Assembly (NCBI GenBank): GCA_963803575.1
Contig: CAWDMW010000001.1
Location: forward strand, 186,001-250,000
Reading direction: 5' to 3'
DNA: 64,000 nt
Source of the DNA: CAWDMW01 sp963803575
GTDB taxonomy: Bacteria; Pseudomonadota; Alphaproteobacteria; Rickettsiales; UBA998
The translations under genes and the position numbers were made by a program. Positions 44,769 through 52,978 of this stretch are shown here, piece by piece (the stretch's first letter is position 1; every line of letters begins with the position of its first letter). The notes beneath the pieces are model-generated. The model saw only the letters and a program-made list of their open reading frames with translations, was not told the DNA's origin and searched no databases.

Positions 44769-45563
44769 ATGTCACTCACCGCATTAATGGGCGCACTATT
44801 TGGAGTTGGACTCTTTTGTATCTCCATTTTCTTAAGCACGGATAATTACAGTACCTTCTTTAGCTTTTCCAGCGTGTTAATGGTGTTTGGTGGTACGGTC
44901 GCTACTGCCTATATGAGTTATCAGCCTATTTACGTGAATCTGGCCTTCAAAGCGATTGGATGGATGTTCAAGAAACCCACCTCATCACGTGAAAGCCTGA
45001 ATACCGAAATTATGCGTCTGGTGAAATGGTCGTACATCGTACAAAAGAGCGGGTTACCTGCCTTAGAGAATGAAGTTAAAAACGTGCCATCCTCTGATGC
45101 TATCATGAGTTACTGCTTGACATTAGTGGCCACAAATCATGCACCGGAAGAGTTGCGCGGCATGATGGAAACTGCGGTAGAATCAGAATATGAACGCCGT
45201 ACCATACCTGCTGATATTTTAAAGACCATGGGTGCCTCTGCTCCCGCTTTTGGCATGATTGGTACGCTGGTCGGACTCATTGTTATGTTACAAAACTTTG
45301 GCGCTGATCTAAGCCAGATTGGTACCGGACTATCACTCGCCCTGATTACTACATTATATGGCGTATTCTTCGCTCGTCTGATTTTCTTACCCGCTTCCCT
45401 TAAGCTACAGCAAAAAGAAGAAATTGAGCGGTTCCGTAACTTCATGATGATTGAAGGGCTTATCTTACTGGCTGAGAAGAAAGGCCCACGCTATATGCAG
45501 GATAAGTTAAATAGCTTCCTTGATCCTAGCAATCACTTCGATATTGACCGTCAGATGAGTTAA
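44769..45563 (+). CDS. motA: flagellar motor stator protein MotA/PomA
   Basis: A 264-residue stator subunit with four membrane helices: about 5-25, 32-50 (FSSVLMVFGGTVATAYMSYQP), and the pair GMIGTLVGLIVMLQNF and LSLALITTLYGVFFARLIFLP near 165-225, which carry the ion-channel prolines. The cytoplasmic loop has MMETAVESEYERR. It begins with the short-loop style of PomA/MotA of the sodium or proton type. Ion specificity is not decidable. It is 5 bases before motB. Confidence 0.92.
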   Translation: MSLTALMGALFGVGLFCISIFLSTDNYSTFFSFSSVLMVFGGTVATAYMSYQPIYVNLAFKAIGWMFKKPTSSRESLNTEIMRLVKWSYIVQKSGLPALENEVKNVPSSDAIMSYCLTLVATNHAPEELRGMMETAVESEYERRTIPADILKTMGASAPAFGMIGTLVGLIVMLQNFGADLSQIGTGLSLALITTLYGVFFARLIFLPASLKLQQKEEIERFRNFMMIEGLILLAEKKGPRYMQDKLNSFLDPSNHFDIDRQMS

Positions 45564-45568
45564 CCCGC

Positions 45569-46237
45569 ATGGCTTACCAACAGAAAAAATCCAAAGCCAG
45601 TGGTGATGAAGATGACTGGATGACCACTTACGCGGATGCGATTACGCTGATTCTCTGCTTTCTCGTGTTGCTTGTCTCCGTATCAGAACCCAAAGAGCAG
45701 GAGTTTAGTCAGCTACGCGCCGCTTTCATGGAAGCCAATGAATCGGAAATAGATGAGCCGTTTACTGATCTATATAACGACGTGCAAACACTGATTGCCG
45801 AAAATATGCTCGAAGAAGTAATGTCAGTGGAAGAAACCGAAACAGGACTCATTGTCGAAATTTCCAGCAGCTCGTTTTACGAATCAGGATCTGCGGAATT
45901 TACACAAGCTGCTGTACCTGTGTTGTTAGACTTGGCGTTTCTGCTGGAAGATTTTGATTATGAGGATTATGTTATTGAGGTAGAAGGACACACCGATAAT
46001 GTTCCCATACGTGGCAGCACACTTTTTCCAAGTAACTGGGAGTTATCCGCTGGACGTGCCAGCCGCGTGGTACGCTTCTTTATTGACGAAGAGCTGGAAA
46101 AGCAGCGTATGCGGGTGAAAGCATTTGGTGATACACGCCCAAAAGTCCCTAATGAAGATGAGAACGGCAATCCAATTGCTGAAAATCAATCATTAAATCG
46201 CCGAATCGCTATTATTGTTGACCGCAAGACAGATTAA
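45569..46237 (+). CDS. motB: flagellar motor stator protein MotB
   Basis: A 222-residue protein with one membrane helix (about 22-40) containing the ion-binding Asp23 in the TTYADAITLILCFLVLLVSVS motif, a plug-like acidic linker, and an OmpA/peptidoglycan-binding domain (about 110-218): VEGHTDNVPIRG, NWELSAGRASRVVRFF, AFGDTRPKVPN and NRRIAIIV. Complete pair with motA. The 112 bases after its stop hold the promoter of the next gene. Confidence 0.93.
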   Translation: MAYQQKKSKASGDEDDWMTTYADAITLILCFLVLLVSVSEPKEQEFSQLRAAFMEANESEIDEPFTDLYNDVQTLIAENMLEEVMSVEETETGLIVEISSSSFYESGSAEFTQAAVPVLLDLAFLLEDFDYEDYVIEVEGHTDNVPIRGSTLFPSNWELSAGRASRVVRFFIDEELEKQRMRVKAFGDTRPKVPNEDENGNPIAENQSLNRRIAIIVDRKTD

Positions 46238-46266
46238 TTTTTGTCTTTTGTTAAAAAAGCCTGTCT

Positions 46267-46300
46267 ATTTCATCATTCTGTCATATAGCAATGCTATAGT
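46267..46300 (+). promoter_or_regulatory. Pho-box-like promoter of the PG-binding-like gene
   Basis: The box at 46267-46285 reads ATTTCATCATTCTGTCATA, followed after exactly 10 bases from CTGTCAT by TATAGT (46295-46300). ATTCTGTCATA, the 10-bp spacer length and TATAGTTA are shared with the promoter at 44662-44695. The first half-site (TTCAT) has one mismatch. Confidence 0.6.
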
Positions 46301-46349
46301 TAAGGAATAGAGAAGACACAATAGTTTTAAAAACAATAGGATAAAGACG

Positions 46350-47411
46350 ATGGCTACAGATAGTTCAACACGTACTGATGATATGTTTAGCAGCAAAGAA
46401 TATGAGACAGCGGTTAAAGCAGTGGATCAAATTGACTTTGGTTTCTTGACAGACAACTTCCACCGTTTAGCTGCAAAACACCGTGACCAGTTAGTCGCCG
46501 ATGCAAAAGGCGAGGCTGTTGTTGGAGAAGGCGAACGTCAGCAACTGAAAGAAGAGCAAAAAGTTGAAACAGCGGCTAAAGCCGACACAAGCAAAGAAGC
46601 TGGTAACAAAGCCTTGGAAGAAACCACGTTAGAAGAAAAAACTAAACCTAAAGCGTCAGTAGCTTCTACTAAAGCGGATGAAGATGAAACACCTAAGGCA
46701 AAACCCGAATATAAAGAAGTATCTGCTACTCAAACTAATGAAAATGATGGAAAAAATGCAAACTTACTGAAGTTTGAGCCACATGATGTAGCACAGGTTC
46801 AGCGTATCCTACGTGTCAAAGACCATACACTTGAAGCTGATGGTATTGCTGGCCTAAAGACGCTAGATGCCTCTTTTGATGCAGGTGTTTCCAAGGACAA
46901 GAACGATAAAGAATTAATTGATATTGGCAATCTGCAAGAGGTTAGCACTAGTCGTTGGGAACGTCATGATAACACACACATTAATGACATTGGCGCAGAG
47001 AATGTGAAATACGTTCAACAAATGCTCATGGATCGTGGTTATCTGGATGAAGATGCACACGGCAAGCCTGATGGAAAAGGTGGAGGGCCAAAGTCCATGA
47101 CACGCCAAGCTGGAGTAAAAGCAGATATTCTTTATGAAAACGGGGGAATTATTGCTGAGAAACTTGCCGAGATGGACGGAAAATACATTGCTGAGAATTT
47201 GGGTAATCAGAAAGACACTGCTGTTGCTAAAACGAAAGACACAACAAAAGAGACTAAAGATAAGACACAGGCATCTGACACAAAACCCTCAGTTGAGACG
47301 GCTGTTGAAGTTGATACCTCAGGTAAAGAAGGGTATGAACCAAAAACACCACCGAAGACTCCAAATCAGGAACAAAATACAAAGAAGTCTGCACCTGCTG
47401 TCAGACAATAA
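46350..47411 (+). CDS. protein with two PG_binding-like repeats, unknown function
   Basis: A 353-residue, Lys/Glu/Thr-rich soluble protein. Low-complexity charged regions cover about 55-140 and 285-353. Two central segments resemble the PG_binding_1 fold: VQRILRVKDHTLEADGIAGLKTLDA (150-174) and VQQMLMDRGYLDEDAHGKPDG (222-242), each in the VQxxL...DGxxGxxT style. No signal peptide, so how it would reach peptidoglycan is unclear. AGGA lies 11 bases before the ATG. It follows the stator genes but has its own Pho-box-like promoter. Confidence 0.65.
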   Translation: MATDSSTRTDDMFSSKEYETAVKAVDQIDFGFLTDNFHRLAAKHRDQLVADAKGEAVVGEGERQQLKEEQKVETAAKADTSKEAGNKALEETTLEEKTKPKASVASTKADEDETPKAKPEYKEVSATQTNENDGKNANLLKFEPHDVAQVQRILRVKDHTLEADGIAGLKTLDASFDAGVSKDKNDKELIDIGNLQEVSTSRWERHDNTHINDIGAENVKYVQQMLMDRGYLDEDAHGKPDGKGGGPKSMTRQAGVKADILYENGGIIAEKLAEMDGKYIAENLGNQKDTAVAKTKDTTKETKDKTQASDTKPSVETAVEVDTSGKEGYEPKTPPKTPNQEQNTKKSAPAVRQ

Positions 47412-47413
47412 GA

Positions 47414-47459
47414 TAGGGCGTATTTACACTAACCATAGCAGTTAGTTCAGCACATCCTA
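47414..47459. repeat. degenerate, internally deleted relative of the 43078 MITE
   Basis: TAGGGCGTATTTACACTAAC (47414-47433) matches 17 of 20 bases of the MITE end, and GTTAGTTCAGCACATCCTA (47441-47459) resembles the opposite end with one gap and some substitutions. They are separated by CATAGCA. The whole is an imperfect hairpin starting 3 bases after the preceding stop, so it may now serve as a terminator-like structure. Confidence 0.5.
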
Positions 47460-47494
47460 TGTGGCTTATGCTTTAAGTAACGTTATACAAAAGC

Positions 47495-47531
47495 AATGCA
47501 TCAAACTCTAGTCAAAAAGGTTTGATGCATT
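47495..47531 (+). terminator. inverted repeat in the 47412-47696 gap
   Basis: AATGCATCAAAC (47495-47506) and GTTTGATGCATT (47520-47531) form a perfect 12-bp stem with a 13-base loop. There is no T-run directly after, so Rho-independent termination is only possible, not shown. The 285-base gap also holds the MITE relic and the promoter of the next operon; I see no gene in it. Confidence 0.45.
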
Positions 47532-47600
47532 AGCGTTTGTTAAGGAATTCTTAAATCTCACTAATGTGATAAGCACAGCGTATATTACATCAATCAACTT

Positions 47601-47629
47601 TTGACGGTCTTCCTATTTGCCGTTATAGT
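47601..47629 (+). promoter_or_regulatory. sigma70-type promoter of the glycosyltransferase operon
   Basis: TTGACG (47601-47606), a 17-base spacer, and TATAGT (47624-47629) form a near-consensus promoter 68 bases before the start of the glycosyltransferase. It has no Pho-box at the -35 and so differs from the four Pho-like promoters. Confidence 0.65.
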
Positions 47630-47696
47630 GCTGTTTCCTGATGCACTACTTACGTGCATTTAATCACTTACCCTTCGCCTTACATAAGAACGACTC

Positions 47697-48989
47697 ATGA
47701 AGATATTGTTTTTACATCAAAATATGCCCGGACAATATAAGCACCTTTGCCGTGCTTTTGCTGATAATCCTGAAAATCAGGTTGTATTCCTAACAAAACC
47801 TAAGAATTTTCAGCTCCCTAATGTACATAAAGCGGAATATAAAGTCGGACGTGATCCTTCCATTTCAACACATCGCTATATTACCAGCGCAGAACGGGGT
47901 GTGCTAGCAGGGCAAGAAGTGTGGCGCATGTGCAACAAACTGAAAACGAAAGAAGGGTTTATTCCAGACGTTATTTGTTGTCATCCAGGTTGGGGAGACG
48001 CATTATTTGTCAAAGATATTTACCCTGACACACCGTTGCTAAGCTTTTTAGAATTTTTCTACCATAGTAAAGGGGCAGATGTAGGGTTTGACCCCACAGA
48101 ACCCATCAGCGCAGATGACGCGACGCGCGTACGAACGAAAAATATCATCAATCTAATGAGTTTAGAAAGCATGGATTGGGGTATATCCCCTACATTATGG
48201 CAGCAAAGTCTGCATCCTGAAGTTTACCGCCCCCGCATATCCGTATTACATGACGGTATTGATACCGATACCTGCAAACCTGATCCAAATGCGACACTAA
48301 CCATTAATGGCTCTACGTACCGGCCAGAAGATGAAGTCGTCACCTATATTGCCCGTAACTTTGAGCCATATCGTGGTTTCCCCACCTTTATGCGCGCAGC
48401 AGAAATTATTCTTAAGGAACGTCCGAATTGCCGTATTTTAGCGGTTGGCGCAGATGAAGTGAGTTATGGAAAGCAACTTAAGAAAGGAGAAACCTGGCGT
48501 CATCACATGATGAAGGAAGTTGATCTGGATTTAAACCGCATTATTTTTCCGGGCGTACTCTCCTACCAGCATCTAATTAATCTGTTTCAGATTTCTTCAG
48601 CACATATCTATCTAACCTATCCGTTTGTTTTATCATGGTCATCTATGGAAGCCATGGCTACCGGATGCGCTATGGTCACCTCTGCCACATTGCCTGTGCA
48701 GGAAGTGATGACTGATGAAGTGAATACGTTGATGGCAGGTTTCTTTGACCATGAAAAAGTCGCCGCGCAAGTGATCCGCATTTTAAAATCAAAAGATGGA
48801 ATGCAGGACATGCGCCAAGCTGCACGACAAACCATATTAGATCATTATGCACTCAAGGATGTGTTGCCATTGCATATGCAACTCATCACTGACTTAGCAG
48901 ACGGCAAAACACTGCCACCGACCCATAGAACTATTATGAAACGCCATCAGGCATCAACGTTTCCTACCCTACTGACACAAGGAGCTTAA
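47697..48989 (+). CDS. GT4-like glycosyltransferase
   Basis: A 430-residue GT-B enzyme. The N-terminal domain MKILFLHQNMPGQYKHLCRAF and ICCHPGWGDALFVKDIYP are typical of one GT4 subgroup. The C-terminal domain has ARNFEPYRGFPTFMRAAEIIL, FPGVLSYQHLINLFQISSAHIYLTYPFVLSWSSMEAMATGCAMVTS with a conserved Glu. Substrate is unknown; a surface polysaccharide role is likely. It is immediately followed (1 base) by a methyltransferase-like gene, so the two form a unit. Confidence 0.88.
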   Translation: MKILFLHQNMPGQYKHLCRAFADNPENQVVFLTKPKNFQLPNVHKAEYKVGRDPSISTHRYITSAERGVLAGQEVWRMCNKLKTKEGFIPDVICCHPGWGDALFVKDIYPDTPLLSFLEFFYHSKGADVGFDPTEPISADDATRVRTKNIINLMSLESMDWGISPTLWQQSLHPEVYRPRISVLHDGIDTDTCKPDPNATLTINGSTYRPEDEVVTYIARNFEPYRGFPTFMRAAEIILKERPNCRILAVGADEVSYGKQLKKGETWRHHMMKEVDLDLNRIIFPGVLSYQHLINLFQISSAHIYLTYPFVLSWSSMEAMATGCAMVTSATLPVQEVMTDEVNTLMAGFFDHEKVAAQVIRILKSKDGMQDMRQAARQTILDHYALKDVLPLHMQLITDLADGKTLPPTHRTIMKRHQASTFPTLLTQGA

Positions 48990-49814
48990 ATGGTTATGAC
49001 CAAACAAAAACGTAACGTTCCTTCTCGTTCAAATAAACAGCAAGCATTCAAACAGGCAGTTAAGCGCGCACAGGCAACGCAATTTAGTTTGCCTGAGACG
49101 GATAAACGTATCTGTTTAAATATTGGCTGGTCATCCGTCAGTAAAGGACGCACCCATTCCCACTTTGCGGCAAAAGACTGGGAAATGATACATGTAGATA
49201 GTGATGCCGCTTACGAGCCTGACTTGCTGGTTCCTTCCATTGCAACACTGGACATGCTGGAAGATAACTCCGTTGATGGCATCTGGTTATGCCATGTACT
49301 GCAACGTATCACTTTTCATGAAGCAGCGATACTGGTACGCGAATCACTACGTGTGCTAAAGGAAGGTGGTGACGTGATCGTGCAAATGCCGGATGCACAG
49401 CTTGCGGCCACGTTTATTGCGCGCAATGAAGCAGACGCTGCCATCTATCATGCACCTGCTGGCGGCATCACCCCAATTGATATGATGTTTGGCTATCAAA
49501 AAGCCATTGCTAAAGGAGATACAAGCCGAATCCATCGTAGTGGTTACACCGCAGAAACACTTGGGCTGTTTTTGCGTGATAATGATGTATGCAACCTGAA
49601 GATGTGGAGACAGCAGCATGATCTGCTCGCTTACGGACGAAAATTCCCGTATGGTCACGCAGATCGTGTAGAGCGCATCATGCTACATACGGAAGACGCC
49701 AAACGTCCTAATGCGCCTGACTCAGCTACCGCCAATATTGCTAAACCTGTTCGGTATCAGGATCGGCTGGAAGATGCGCCACAACTATGGAAACCTCTGG
49801 GTTTAAAAAAGTAG
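48990..49814 (+). CDS. SAM-dependent methyltransferase-like protein (COG4627 type)
   Basis: A 274-residue protein with a basic N-terminal 35 residues, then a Rossmann-like methyltransferase fold: ICLNIGWSSVSKG (in place of the usual Gly-rich motif I), MIHVDSDAAYEPDLLVPSIATLDMLEDNSVDGIWLCHVLQRITFHEA and SLRVLKEGGDVIVQMPD. The motif I is poor, so methyl transfer is not assured. MFGYQKAIAKGD...HRSGYTAETL is typical of the COG4627 group found with glycosyltransferases. Operon with the upstream glycosyltransferase. Confidence 0.72.
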   Translation: MVMTKQKRNVPSRSNKQQAFKQAVKRAQATQFSLPETDKRICLNIGWSSVSKGRTHSHFAAKDWEMIHVDSDAAYEPDLLVPSIATLDMLEDNSVDGIWLCHVLQRITFHEAAILVRESLRVLKEGGDVIVQMPDAQLAATFIARNEADAAIYHAPAGGITPIDMMFGYQKAIAKGDTSRIHRSGYTAETLGLFLRDNDVCNLKMWRQQHDLLAYGRKFPYGHADRVERIMLHTEDAKRPNAPDSATANIAKPVRYQDRLEDAPQLWKPLGLKK

Positions 49815-49824
49815 CACTACCCTG

Positions 49825-50664
49825 CTAATCCAGCGTATTAATTGCATCAAAATGCATCTGGCCACTACCGCGCTTTGCCGGTTGTTGCTGATCAGGATGT
49901 GGCACCCATCCGGTTAGGCAAACCAACTCAAATGCAGCATCAATACGCTGTTCAGCATTTAACGGATAATGCTCAAATACATTCATAAAAAATGTGCGTG
50001 ATGAAAAATGTTTGAGTCGTTCAGACAGTATGTTGGCTTCTCCTGCTACGCGTAACTCGTTCATTAATGCATAAACATCATGGTAAGATGCGTAAAGCAT
50101 TTCGCTATCGACTACCGGAAGGGCAAAGCCACATCGCTGTAATAATGCGCCAGCATCCCGAACATCCATGAACGGTGTCATGCGTGGACTCATCCCCCCT
50201 GCCCGCGCCTCGCTCTCTGCCAGCACCCGTCTTAAACTCATCAAGCTACGTACTCCGGGCACCACGGCCAGCAATAAGCCGTCAGGCTTTAATGCACGTT
50301 GCATTTGCACCAAAACTCCGGCAATGTCATTGCAGTGGTGCAGTGTCAATACACTGACAATCGCATCCAGTGAGTTGGGTAAGCACGGCAGCCATTCTTC
50401 ATCCAGCACTACGCGCGACTGAACATTCGAAGGCAAACGTGCAGGTGCTATGTCAGCAAACATACATTGCCCTATATTCTGGTGGTGCATAAGCGTATTG
50501 TCTGGCGCGCCTAGCACCAGCACGTTTGCAAAATGCCGCTTCATCACATCCAACCGATCAATGATACGCTCCTGCGCCTGTACATGCAGGAAGTCAACTT
50601 GCGAGAATACTTCACCACTACGCTGGCGGCGCTGGGCATAAAGGGAACGGTCAAATAACTGCAT
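49825..50664 (-). CDS. class I SAM methyltransferase, BioC/NDUFAF5-like
   Basis: A 279-residue protein starting MQLFDRSLYAQRRQR (AGGA is 8 bases before this ATG; an earlier ATG at 50685 is less well placed). It has LDAIVSVLTLHHCNDIAGVLVQMQRALKPDGLLLAVVPG and ends in the conserved LTGWVPHPDQQQPAKRGSGQMHF block of the BioC/NDUFAF5 (malonyl methyl ester or complex I assembly) family. Motif I (VLVLGAPDNT) is degenerate compared with GxGxG. Convergent with the upstream methyltransferase-like gene, divergent from comF. Confidence 0.85.
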   Translation of the reverse strand: MQLFDRSLYAQRRQRSGEVFSQVDFLHVQAQERIIDRLDVMKRHFANVLVLGAPDNTLMHHQNIGQCMFADIAPARLPSNVQSRVVLDEEWLPCLPNSLDAIVSVLTLHHCNDIAGVLVQMQRALKPDGLLLAVVPGVRSLMSLRRVLAESEARAGGMSPRMTPFMDVRDAGALLQRCGFALPVVDSEMLYASYHDVYALMNELRVAGEANILSERLKHFSSRTFFMNVFEHYPLNAEQRIDAAFELVCLTGWVPHPDQQQPAKRGSGQMHFDAINTLD

Positions 50665-50736
50665 AGGCACTTTCCTAAATAACATGTGTCATGTCTGTCG
50701 TATCATAACGTTAATCACTATGCTACATTGCACGCC

Positions 50737-51504
50737 ATGTCATTATCTCATGCTTACGACATAGCAAAAGCAATGCTGAACGCTTCGGGCAATCTGCTTT
50801 TCCCGCCTTCCTGTATAGGATGCAATGCCCCTGTAGCCGCTTCCGGCACCTTCTGCGCCCAGTGCCACACACAGTTACACATGCTGTCTGATCCATTGTG
50901 CTTGCAATGTGGTGAACCGTTTGAATATGCAATAGATGGCCATACCCATTGCGATAACTGTATTGCTAATCCACCTATGTTTGATGCCGCCTATGCTTTA
51001 TGGCGCTATGATACGATCAGCAGCACGGTGATTAAACGGTTGAAGTTTCAGGATGCCACACACTTGGCACCGCGCTTAAGCGTGCTATTGCATATCCATG
51101 GATCACACTTGTTGGAGAAAGCAGACTGCCTGATACCTGTTCCTTTGCACCCTAGCAGGCTTAGAACTCGCCGTTATAACCAAGCGATGTTATTGGCAGC
51201 CATCATAGCAGATAAGCGTCCTGCCCTGACATTACTACCCCATACCCTGCAACGCACAAAAGCAACCCCTCCGCAAACGCATCTGAATTACACTGCTCGT
51301 CAACGTAACGTTGCTGACGCTTTTCATGTACGGCTTGGTCAGGAACACACTATTAAAGGCAAACGCATCTTACTGATTGATGACGTAATGACAACAGGTG
51401 CAACATTGAACGCTTGCAGTCACTTACTCAAAGAACATGGCGCGAAGTGGGTGGGCGTATTGACGCTGGCTAAACGTGTGTTAGACGATGAAGCTATAAT
51501 ATAG
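50737..51504 (+). CDS. comF: ComF family phosphoribosyltransferase-like protein
   Basis: A 255-residue ComF/GntX-type protein. A four-cysteine zinc site comprises CIGC and CAQC (about 27-47), followed by CLQCGEPFEY and CDNC. The phosphoribosyl-pyrophosphate loop is ILLIDDVMTTGATLNAC (about 216-232). The ATG at 50737 (MSLSHAYDIAKAML) is preferred over a GTG at 50686 that adds a non-conserved leader. Role in DNA uptake is established only for some members. Confidence 0.9.
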   Translation: MSLSHAYDIAKAMLNASGNLLFPPSCIGCNAPVAASGTFCAQCHTQLHMLSDPLCLQCGEPFEYAIDGHTHCDNCIANPPMFDAAYALWRYDTISSTVIKRLKFQDATHLAPRLSVLLHIHGSHLLEKADCLIPVPLHPSRLRTRRYNQAMLLAAIIADKRPALTLLPHTLQRTKATPPQTHLNYTARQRNVADAFHVRLGQEHTIKGKRILLIDDVMTTGATLNACSHLLKEHGAKWVGVLTLAKRVLDDEAII

Positions 51505-51861
51505 CTATGTTTTTGTACATTCGTTAAGTGATTTCTCCTTAAGCTGTTCAACCATAGAGCCAGTCGTGCTTACTACCAGACCAGGGGTACTTTCCGGATC
51601 AGCTACCTGTTTTGCCATAGTCCGCTCCCACGGTTCACCAGTTCGTATTTCGGAGATAACATCTAGCGGGACTGTATGAGGACCATCTGGCAAAGCAGAA
51701 AAACCTGCTTGGAATGTTGCAATTCGATAATCTTTAGGAGTTTTTGCTTCATCAAATGCATCTGCTACTGCGGAATAATCCTTTATGTCACCGACAATGA
51801 GTGTGCTATCTGTCATTCCCTTTGCCAATCGCTCAGCCAGTTCGTTCTTATCTATTGTCAT
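51505..51861 (-). CDS. small protein of unknown function
   Basis: A 118-residue protein beginning MTIDKNELAERLAKGMTDS; a TTG six codons upstream is less likely. It has no signal peptide or membrane helix, and no family is recognised. GAGGAG lies 10 bases before the ATG. The last residues include one Cys (NECTKT). A Pho-box-like promoter lies upstream, linking it to three other genes in the window. Confidence 0.62.
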   Translation of the reverse strand: MTIDKNELAERLAKGMTDSTLIVGDIKDYSAVADAFDEAKTPKDYRIATFQAGFSALPDGPHTVPLDVISEIRTGEPWERTMAKQVADPESTPGLVVSTTGSMVEQLKEKSLNECTKT

Positions 51862-51909
51862 GCCTCGTACACTCCTCAAACCTTATGCAATAAGTATCTT
51901 CTATAAACT

Positions 51910-51943
51910 ATTTAACCATAAATCCATGTCAGTTTAATGACAT
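51910..51943 (-). promoter_or_regulatory. Pho-box-like promoter of the small unknown gene
   Basis: On the minus strand the box at 51925-51943 reads ATGTCATTAAACTGACATG, 14 of 19 matches to the Pho-box consensus, with both TGTCAT-like halves at 11-bp period. Exactly 10 bases after the second half comes TTAAAT (51910-51915). It is also partly palindromic (ATGTCA-N6-TGACAT). Distance from -10 to the gene is about 49 bases. Confidence 0.5.
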
Positions 51944-52043
51944 TACGCCATAATTATAACAGTAGCAACATGCATTGCCCTTAAGGTTCTTATCCTGTAA
52001 GCTGCGCCTTTATAGAAAAAATTGCCCTTGCCAAAGATACATC

Positions 52044-52898
52044 ATGACACAGCCTTTAACCGTAGCCTGCTTGCAACTCACCACAACCAATGACCTCGAC
52101 AAAAATATCATACAGTTTGAGCGCTTTACACGGCAAGCAGCCAAACAAGGTGCAGAATTAATCGCTACGCCGGAAAATAGCTTTTACATGCGTGCGCGTG
52201 ATAGTGATGATGTTCCACTCTATCCCATGGCATTGCATCCGGGCGTCTTAAAGGCCATTGATCTGGCGCGTGAACTACATGTCTGGATTTTGCTTGGTTC
52301 AGTGTTTGTGACAGCTACACGTGAGCATATTGAACAGGGGCGCTGGTATAATCGCTCAGTGCTGGTGAATCCATCAGGGCAGATTGTGTCACATTATGAC
52401 AAAATCCATCTGTTTGATGCCTCGTTTGGTAATAACAAATCGTATCAGGAATCTGCCCGTATTTGCCCGGGCGATCAGGTGGCCGTTGGTTATACGCCTT
52501 GGGGGACGATGGGAATGACCATATGTTATGATGTACGTTTCCCTCATTTGTACCGTGATCTGGCTAAACATGGCGTTAGCATCTTGGCTATTCCGGCAGC
52601 GTTTGCTTACGTTACTGGCGTAGCACACTGGCATGTATTACTGCGTGCCAGAGCCATTGAAAACGGTGCCTATGTTATTGCGCCTGCCCAATGTGGTACG
52701 CATCCGGGGGACAAACGCACCTATGGCCACTCGATGATTATTAATCCATGGGGAGAGATTATTGCCGAAGCCTCAGAAGATACCCCTGAAGTGATTATTG
52801 CTTCACTGGATATGCAGGAAGTTTCACGTATCCGCACCAATATGCCAACATTAAAACATGACCGCGCCTATATGCCGCCGCCCGACTACGCTATTTAA
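52044..52898 (+). CDS. nitrilase-superfamily amidase (Nit1/Nit2-like)
   Basis: A 284-residue carbon-nitrogen hydrolase. The catalytic triad is Glu44 (TPENSFYM), Lys120 (HYDKIHLFD) and Cys161 (MTICYDVRFPHLYR). This motif set matches the Nit1/Nit2 branch (omega-amidase or deaminated glutathione amidase). The ATG at 52044 (MTQPLTVACLQL) is chosen over an in-frame start at 51975, which adds a non-homologous Cys-rich leader. Followed after 80 bases by fliK. Confidence 0.92.
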   Translation: MTQPLTVACLQLTTTNDLDKNIIQFERFTRQAAKQGAELIATPENSFYMRARDSDDVPLYPMALHPGVLKAIDLARELHVWILLGSVFVTATREHIEQGRWYNRSVLVNPSGQIVSHYDKIHLFDASFGNNKSYQESARICPGDQVAVGYTPWGTMGMTICYDVRFPHLYRDLAKHGVSILAIPAAFAYVTGVAHWHVLLRARAIENGAYVIAPAQCGTHPGDKRTYGHSMIINPWGEIIAEASEDTPEVIIASLDMQEVSRIRTNMPTLKHDRAYMPPPDYAI

Positions 52899-52978
52899 AA
52901 CTATCGAAAATATCGAAACAGGCACGATTTTTGCTTACCTTTCTGACAAACCACTTAACGTTTGGATGAAACAGGACT

